Assembly: GCA_964619955.1 (NCBI GenBank)
Contig: CAZUJF010000011.1
Location: 62,001 to 126,000 of the forward strand
Reading direction: 5' to 3'
Source of the DNA: JACQFK01 sp964619955
GTDB taxonomy: Bacteria > Planctomycetota > MHYJ01 > JACPRB01
DNA: 64,000 nt
Part shown: positions 59,526 to 64,000 of the stretch, one piece after another
How the letters are laid out: the number at the start of each line of letters is the position of its first letter
Position numbering within the stretch: position 1 is the stretch's first letter
Translations under genes and position numbers: made by a program
Notes under the pieces: generated by a model
Told to the model about the DNA's origin: nothing
Seen by the model: the letters and a program-made list of their open reading frames with translations, nothing else
Database searches by the model: none

Positions 59526-60413
59526 ATGATGACACGCCGGGACTTTCTCGCCGCGAGCGCGGCCCTCGCCCTCCAGGGGGCGGCTCCGAAACGCATCGGG
59601 TTCGTGGACGACGACCTCGACAACTTCCACGCGCGGGTCTACCTCGAGGCCGTCCGCGGCCCCCTCAAGGAGCGCGGCTTCGTCGTGAGCGGGGCCACCG
59701 CCCTCCAGCACGACAAGAGCCGCGCCTGGGCGGAGAAGTACAAGCTCCCCTACTTCGAGAACCCGGCGGAGCTCGACAAGGTCGTCGACGTCTATGCGAT
59801 CCTGGCGCCGTCCACCCCGGCGACGCACGAGGACCTCTGCAAGATGATCCTCCCCTTCGGCAAGACGACGTTCGTGGACAAGACCTTCGCGCCCGATGCG
59901 GCTGCGGCCGGACGCCTTTTCGCCCTGGCGGACCGGCACAAGGTGGCGCTGCAGACCAGCTCCGCGCTGCGCTACACGGCAGTGCAGAAGATCGCCAAGC
60001 CCACGGATGTTCGCCATGTCGTCGCCTGGGCGCCCGGCCGGAGCTACGACGAATACGCGGTCCATGCGGTGGAGCTGGCGGTCTCGCTGCTGGGCCCGGA
60101 CGCGCTCGCTTTGCGGCGCCGCGGAACGGACCCGGAGTCGCAGCTGTTGATCGACTTCTCGGAGGGGCGCACGGCCGTCATCAACGTCTACAACCGCGCC
60201 AAGACCCCCTACGCGGCGTCGGTGAGCACCGCCAAGGAGACGCGTTACCTCGAAGTCGACACGAAGCCGCTCTTCGTGGACGCCGCCGCCGCGCTGCTGG
60301 ACTTCTTCGCCGCCGGGAAGGAGCTGATCGACCGGCGCGAAACGATGACGATCATGAAGATCCTCGACGCCTCGCGCGATCCCGCCGCGCTGGAGCGTTT
60401 CGTGAAGCTATAG
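59526..60413 (+). CDS. Tat-exported Gfo/Idh/MocA-like protein (short form)
   Basis: A 295-aa protein with a twin-arginine signal (MTRRDFLAASAALALQ). The mature part has a Gfo/Idh/MocA-like Rossmann layout (YAILAPSTPATHEDLCKMIL, TTFVDKTFAPDAAAAGRLFA; the EKP motif is replaced by DKT). The first beta-alpha loop reads GFVDDDLDNFH without GxGxxG. About 295 aa is shorter than normal (~350), with a reduced C-terminal sheet. Such planctomycete proteins are common near PVC dehydrogenases; they may bind cofactor tightly in the periplasm or have lost redox activity. A GGGGA SD precedes it. Confidence 0.8.
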   Translation: MMTRRDFLAASAALALQGAAPKRIGFVDDDLDNFHARVYLEAVRGPLKERGFVVSGATALQHDKSRAWAEKYKLPYFENPAELDKVVDVYAILAPSTPATHEDLCKMILPFGKTTFVDKTFAPDAAAAGRLFALADRHKVALQTSSALRYTAVQKIAKPTDVRHVVAWAPGRSYDEYAVHAVELAVSLLGPDALALRRRGTDPESQLLIDFSEGRTAVINVYNRAKTPYAASVSTAKETRYLEVDTKPLFVDAAAALLDFFAAGKELIDRRETMTIMKILDASRDPAALERFVKL

Positions 60414-60427
60414 GCCCACCCCTGCCC

Positions 60428-60433
60428 TATGAT
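60428..60433 (+). promoter_or_regulatory. -10 box directly before the flavoprotein gene (leaderless-type)
   Basis: TATGAT ends 8 bases before ATG 60442 with no SD between, the same spacing as at 49607. Confidence 0.5.
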
Positions 60434-60441
60434 GTCCGGCC

Positions 60442-61680
60442 ATGTCCGACCCCTTCGACGTCGTGGTGGTGGGCGCCGGCGCGGCCGGCCTCGCCACGGC
60501 GGTCTTCAGCGCCCGGCGGAAGCCTGAACTCCGCGTCTGCATCCTCGACGGCGCCGCCAAGGTCGGCGCCAAGATCCTCGTCAGCGGCGGCGGCCGCTGC
60601 AACGTCACGCACGAGACGGTGTCCGCAGCGGATTTCTGGGGCGGCAGCCCCCACGTCATCCGCCGCATCCTCTCGGCGTTCCCCGTGGACCGCACGATCG
60701 CCTTCTTCCGGGAGATCGGCGTGCCCCTGCATCTCGAGGATCGGGGCAAATACTTCCCCGACTCCAACAGCGCCCGGACCGTGGTCGACGCGCTCCTGGG
60801 CGAGACGAAGCGCCTCGGGGTGGAGCTCCGGAGCTCGCACCGCGTCACCGGCATCGTGCGGAGCGAGGGGCTGTTCCGGCTCTCGACCTCGATGGGAGAC
60901 CTTGCGGCGCGGAAGGTCGTGCTCGCCACCGGGGGCCTGTCGCTGCCGAAGACGGGCAGCGACGGCTTCGGTTATCGGCTCGCCGCTTCGCTGGGGCACA
61001 CGATCGTCCCCACCACGCCCGGGCTGGAGCCGCTGCTGCTCGAAGGCGGCTTCGCGACGGCGCTCTCCGGCATCGCCCATCCGGTCGAGATCTGCGTCCG
61101 GGCGGCGGGACGAAAGCCCGTGATTCTCGAGGGCCCGATGCTCTGGACGCACTTCGGGATCAGCGGGCCCGCGGCGCTGGACGCCTCGCGCCACTGGCAG
61201 CGGGCGAAACTGGACGGGGTCGCCGTCAACGTCACGGTGAATCTGCTGCCGGGCCACGACGCCGTCTCCCTGGAGGCGAAGCTGCTGCAGTTGGTCCAGG
61301 CGCAGCCCCGGACGCAACTGCGCAACACGCTCTCGACGCTGATCCCCGCGAAGGTGGCCGACGCCGTCCTCGGCCGGCTCCAGCTGCGCGGCGACACGAC
61401 GATGGCCAATCTGCCCCGGGAGGATCGCCGGAAGCTGATCCAGGCGCTGCTCGAATGGCCGCTTCCCGTGAGCGGGGGGCGCGGCTACAATTTCGCCGAA
61501 GTCACCGCGGGCGGCGTGCCGCTGGCGGAGGTCGACCCGTCCACCCTGGAGTCGCGCCCCTGTCCGGGGCTTTATTTCGCCGGGGAGATCCTGGACGTCG
61601 ACGGCCGCCTGGGCGGCTTCAATTTCCAATGGGCCTGGTCGAGTGCCTGGGTCGTCGCCTCGGGAGTGGCGCGCGCATGA
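60442..61680 (+). CDS. BaiN/HI0933-type FAD-dependent flavoprotein
   Basis: A 412-aa protein. FAD-binding VVVGAGAAGLATAVFSARRK at the N-terminus, GAKILVSGGGRCNVTHE (diagnostic of the HI0933/YhiN family), VVLATGGLSLPKTGSDGFGY, FGISGPAALDASRHW, and the C-terminal FAD motif LYFAGEILDVDGRLGGFNFQ. Members are NAD(P)/FAD-dependent oxidoreductases; BaiN acts on bile-acid intermediates, but most are uncharacterised. It overlaps the methyltransferase gene (ATGA). Confidence 0.93.
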   Translation: MSDPFDVVVVGAGAAGLATAVFSARRKPELRVCILDGAAKVGAKILVSGGGRCNVTHETVSAADFWGGSPHVIRRILSAFPVDRTIAFFREIGVPLHLEDRGKYFPDSNSARTVVDALLGETKRLGVELRSSHRVTGIVRSEGLFRLSTSMGDLAARKVVLATGGLSLPKTGSDGFGYRLAASLGHTIVPTTPGLEPLLLEGGFATALSGIAHPVEICVRAAGRKPVILEGPMLWTHFGISGPAALDASRHWQRAKLDGVAVNVTVNLLPGHDAVSLEAKLLQLVQAQPRTQLRNTLSTLIPAKVADAVLGRLQLRGDTTMANLPREDRRKLIQALLEWPLPVSGGRGYNFAEVTAGGVPLAEVDPSTLESRPCPGLYFAGEILDVDGRLGGFNFQWAWSSAWVVASGVARA

Positions 61681-62804
61681 CGGAAATCAAGTGGACCGAG
61701 TCCGGCCAGACCCGTTCGGCGCTCTGGCGTTCGGAGAACGGGTCGGCGCCCCCCGCCCGCTGCGTCGCGGCCGGCCCGGGGCTGACGGCGGACGTCGCCT
61801 TCAAGATGATCCAGGAAGGCCAGGGGCTGCTCTGGCGCGGCGACTTCCACCATGCCGGCCAGCTGCTGCAGGCGCTGACGCGGCGCGTGGACCAGCTCCC
61901 GTCCGGCGCTCCGCCGAAGACCCCCGCCGAGGCTTTTCGCCGGCACCGCGCCGCGCAGGAACTGAAAGCGCGCCTGCTGGGGCTGATCTTGATCCCGTTC
62001 AACGGCGATCACCGGATCCCGCTGAAGCGGGCGCCGGACGTCCGCCTGGCCTGCGGGGAGGTCTACGGTCCCGCCGGGGCCCCCTACGTCGCCTCGCTCC
62101 GGGAACTGCAGGGCCTGATCGGCGCGCACGAATGGCGGAAGAAGGGCGTGGAGGTGCCGGCGATCGGCGGCCGCATCCATCCGCACTACGGGGTTTTTGC
62201 GCCGATCCGCGGGGAGTATGCCGACCTGGTGGCGAAGGCGCCGCTGCCGGCGAAGACGCGGGCCTTCGACATCGGCACGGGCACCGGGGTGCTGGCGGCC
62301 GTGCTCGCGCGCCGGGGCGTGGAGAAGATCGTCGCGAGCGACGCCGACCCGCGCGCCGTGGCCTGTGCGCGGGAGAACCTCGAGCGGCTGGGGCTGGGCC
62401 CGCAGGTGGAGATCCGCCAGGGCGATCTCTTCCCCGAGGGCCGCGCCGCGCTGATCGTCTGCAATCCGCCCTGGATTCCGGCGCAGCCCACGTCGGCGCT
62501 GGAGCACGCGGTCTACGATCCGGAGAGCCGGATGCTGAAGGGCTTCCTGTCCGGCCTGGCGGCGCATCTGGAGCCGGGGGGCGAAGGCTGGCTGATCCTC
62601 TCGGACCTGGCGGAGCACCTGGGGTTGCGCTCCCGGGCCGAGCTGATGGCGTGGATCAAGTCGGGCGGCCTGCAGGTCGTCGCAAAGCTGGACGCGCGTC
62701 CCTCGCATCCGCGGGCCCAGGACAAGACGGACCCGCTGCACGCCGCGCGCGCCGCCGAGCACACGTCCCTCTGGCGCCTGGGGGCGGCAGAAGCCGGGCG
62801 CTGA
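61677..62804 (+). CDS. SAM-dependent methyltransferase (class I, NPPW motif)
   Basis: A 375-aa protein. The N-terminal ~170 residues are a family-specific domain with no obvious match. The SAM-binding core begins at FDIGTGTGVLAAVLARRGVE, acidic motif VASDADPRAVACAREN, and catalytic motif LIVCNPPWIPAQP. NPPW/NPPY enzymes methylate exocyclic or amide nitrogens, for example in rRNA guanine or protein glutamine; RlmF/PrmC-like targets are plausible. It starts on ATGA with the flavoprotein gene. Confidence 0.82.
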   Translation: MTEIKWTESGQTRSALWRSENGSAPPARCVAAGPGLTADVAFKMIQEGQGLLWRGDFHHAGQLLQALTRRVDQLPSGAPPKTPAEAFRRHRAAQELKARLLGLILIPFNGDHRIPLKRAPDVRLACGEVYGPAGAPYVASLRELQGLIGAHEWRKKGVEVPAIGGRIHPHYGVFAPIRGEYADLVAKAPLPAKTRAFDIGTGTGVLAAVLARRGVEKIVASDADPRAVACARENLERLGLGPQVEIRQGDLFPEGRAALIVCNPPWIPAQPTSALEHAVYDPESRMLKGFLSGLAAHLEPGGEGWLILSDLAEHLGLRSRAELMAWIKSGGLQVVAKLDARPSHPRAQDKTDPLHAARAAEHTSLWRLGAAEAGR

Positions 62805-62878
62805 GGGGGAATCCCGCCGAAGCTCGCCGGAAGGGCTGCCCGCCTCCGCGCATCTTTAGGGTTGGCGCTACGGCGAGG

Positions 62879-62919
62879 CATCCGCCTTCAGGCTCGCCTT
62901 CGGCGAGCGAAGGCGGATG
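62879..62919. repeat. Strong palindromic hairpin between the methyltransferase and HTH genes
   Basis: Outer arms begin ATCCGCCTTC (62880-62889) and end GAAGGCGGAT (62909-62918), with flanking C-G. Inner arms GCTCGCC/GGCGAGC close a TTC loop; AG is bulged at 62890-62891. It shares the ATCCG...CGGAT ends and 5'-side bulge with the hairpin at 25805-25841, suggesting a REP-like family. Confidence 0.7.
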
Positions 62920-63021
62920 GTCGCCCATCGGTTACCCGCCGCGAACAACTCTATCCTCCCCCGCCGCACCCTGCGGGCGGTCACTCCCTTCCATACGCGC
63001 TGGACCGGCGGACGGAGGGAA

Positions 63022-63444
63022 ATGATCCTGTCGGAGAAGCCGGCCGCCCTCCGGCACCTTGGATCCTTGAGCAAGAAAGTCCTGAAGCAATATCAGACCC
63101 TGCTCAAGAGGGAACGGACGCCCCTGGAGGAGGCGGAGATGTACGCCCGGCAAATGGAGTCCAGGGGCCTCAGGAGCCTCGCGGCGCTCGCCAGGCTCCT
63201 CGGCCTGCCCCGCAAGCGGGTCACGCGACACGTCCAGCTTCTGGGCCTCCCTGCCCCCATCAAGCGCTTCCTGGCCGAGCACCGGGCCCCCGAGTACCTC
63301 CGGTACTTCAGCGAACGCAAGCTGCACGAGTTGGTCCGGCTGGACGCCCGCTCGGCCTGGCGGCGCTTCCAGGCGATGATCGTGGAGGCCCAGCAGGAGG
63401 CCGGGATCTGGGCGCGTCAGCCCGGCGAGCGGCCAGGCAAGTAG
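63022..63444 (+). CDS. Orphan ParB/KorB-type HTH protein
   Basis: A 140-aa protein at ATG 63022 with GGAGGG upstream; an earlier in-frame ATG (62917) overlaps the hairpin and is unlikely. Residues ~35-100 match the ParB HTH: RTPLEEAEMYARQMESRGLR, then LAALARLLGLPRKRVTRHVQ, then LLGLPAPIKRFLAEHRAPEY. The N-terminal CTPase box and C-terminal dimer domain of ParB are missing. It may be a DNA-binding factor of a mobile element or a plasmid-derived remnant. A densely structured noncoding region begins 15 bases downstream. Confidence 0.75.
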   Translation: MILSEKPAALRHLGSLSKKVLKQYQTLLKRERTPLEEAEMYARQMESRGLRSLAALARLLGLPRKRVTRHVQLLGLPAPIKRFLAEHRAPEYLRYFSERKLHELVRLDARSAWRRFQAMIVEAQQEAGIWARQPGERPGK

Positions 63445-63458
63445 GTTATCGCTCCGGT

Positions 63459-63598
63459 GCGCAGGTGGCCCGGGGCCCGAGGTCGGGGGTGGCCGGTCGA
63501 GAACGAGAAGCGGTCTTCTCGGGATCGACCGGCCGCCCACGGCTGACCCCGCAGGGGTCAGGGCTGCGAAGCAGTCCCGGGCCCCGGGTCACCTGCGC
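63459..63598 (+). ncRNA. Candidate structured RNA: four-way junction
   Basis: A 20-bp closing helix pairs 63459-63478 with 63579-63598; the only non-Watson-Crick pair is a G-U. It encloses three hairpins: 63491-63534 (10 bp, then 6 bp around CGGT), 63543-63561 (8 bp, loop GCA), and 63562-63576 (6 bp, loop GAA). Together they form a cloverleaf-like junction. It is not a tRNA, RNase P, SRP or tmRNA by any motif I can see. Strand is uncertain. Confidence 0.5.
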
Positions 63599-63611
63599 GG
63601 CTACAGCAGCT

Positions 63612-64000
63612 CTTCGTGCCCTCCGACGCCAGGTGCTGGCGGCGGAGGCCGGCAGTGGCTCGCGCAAGCGTGCCACGAAGCGTCCGGCCGCCAAGGCCGG
63701 AGGCGAGGCCGGGAGGCCGAGGGGCTGTGCGCCGCGCCCGTAAGTGTGCGGCGAAAGCGCACACTGACGGGCGCGGGAGGGCCCGCCAGGAGCCGGAGCA
63801 TGCAGGAAAACCGCTGTTTGCGCCAGGATGCGCACGCTGGCGGACGGCCAGAGAAATATTTCGCGTCCCTTCTCGTTGTACCCGCGGTCGAGATGACCGT
63901 ACGCAGTGGACACGCGCGGAGCCAGCCCGGGTGATTCTGCCTCTTCGTAGGCAGAAGCCCAGCTCAAGCTCGAAGCCATCCCTGATCCTTCGTGATCGGG
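63612..64000 (+). ncRNA. Continuation of structured noncoding region (hairpin chain, reaches window end)
   Basis: Hairpins: 63620-63648 (CCTCCG and CGCCAG arms, loop GTG); 63655-63676 (GTGGC...GCCAC with inner CGC/GCG closing a GCAA tetraloop); 63683-63701 (TCCGGCC/GGCCGGA); 63707-63718 (GGCC closing GGGA); 63732-63776 (10 bp plus 8 bp, loop GCGAAAG); 63821-63842 (CGCCAG/CTGGCG again); 63935-63956 (TTCTGCCT/AGGCAGAA) and 63981-64000 (CCTGATC/GATCGGG), both with loop CTTCGT. GNRA and UUCG-like loops favour RNA. No gene is supported in 63445-64000. Confidence 0.45.

Noticed and set aside
63459..63598. Integron attC site
   Set aside because: The palindrome is of suitable size, but no GTTRRRY / RYYYAAC core sites are present at its ends and no integron integrase is in the window.
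63446..63979. Long open frame on the minus strand (~177 aa) across the terminal region
   Set aside because: It lies over the dense palindromes; its product is low-complexity Arg/Ala/Pro with no recognisable domain, and open frames of this size are common by chance at this GC content.
63459..64000. RNase P RNA, tmRNA or SRP RNA
   Set aside because: None of the conserved core motifs of these RNAs can be found on either strand.
1..64000. CRISPR arrays, rRNA genes, insertion sequence transposases
   Set aside because: No regularly spaced direct repeats, no rRNA motifs and no transposase or integrase domain were seen anywhere in the window.

Overview
This is a very GC-rich bacterial window with tightly packed genes, many joined by ATGA or GTGA stop/start overlaps. 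TolC-type and TonB-dependent outer-membrane proteins plus L-Ara4N lipid A genes point to a Gram-negative cell. A giant PVC-type dehydrogenase/cytochrome protein (CASCH motif), a GH16 enzyme, several secreted Gfo/Idh/MocA-like proteins and bactofilins suggest Planctomycetota or a close PVC relative. That placement is inference from gene content.

Layout. 1-5.5 kb: the end of a TPR/cyclophilin-like protein, an ECF sigma factor with an unusual metal-domain anti-sigma, a NYN-LOTUS RNA-binding protein, a GT39 enzyme and a PAP2 phosphatase. 5.5-11 kb: a tripartite metal-type RND efflux operon. 11-16 kb (minus strand): a polyprenyl-phosphate sugar operon (GT39, GT2-GtrA, a DUF2723-like membrane protein, a zinc-ribbon protein). 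16-17.5 kb: two bactofilins, one with a zinc ribbon, then a small zinc protein and tRNA-Val(UAC). 17.5-25.8 kb: a near-complete arn (L-Ara4N) operon, arnT-like/arnB/arnC/arnA-FT/arnA-DC/arnD, with ArnA split in two, plus a second ArnT-like gene read divergently. Helically phased CTTCAY-N5-CTTCAY operators lie between them. 25.8-27.8 kb: a hairpin, a probable decayed outer-membrane gene remnant and a membrane protein.

27.9-44.4 kb is the most unusual part: a large phosphorelay island with three hybrid histidine kinases, a sigma54-dependent NtrC-type regulator, two single-domain receivers, two Hpt proteins, a TonB receptor, a YfiR-like periplasmic protein, and both classes of type IV pilus motor ATPase (PilT and PilB), each fused to an N-terminal receiver domain. 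Each motor gene is followed by a stand-alone receiver and an Hpt gene, so the module appears twice. Two strong and one weaker sigma54 promoters lie inside the island.

44.4-60.4 kb is a glycan or sugar utilisation locus: two secreted beta-propeller proteins, three Gfo/Idh/MocA-like proteins, an alpha/beta hydrolase, a SIS isomerase, a XylR-like LacI/AraC regulator, a GH16 enzyme and the PVC dehydrogenase. 60.4-62.8 kb: a BaiN-type flavoprotein and a methyltransferase. 62.8-64 kb: a possible mobile or structured-RNA element with a hairpin, an orphan ParB-type HTH protein and more than 500 bp of noncoding sequence made almost wholly of nested hairpins.

Several genes have a -10-like box 8-9 bases before the ATG and no Shine-Dalgarno, which suggests leaderless mRNAs alongside ordinary SD-led genes.
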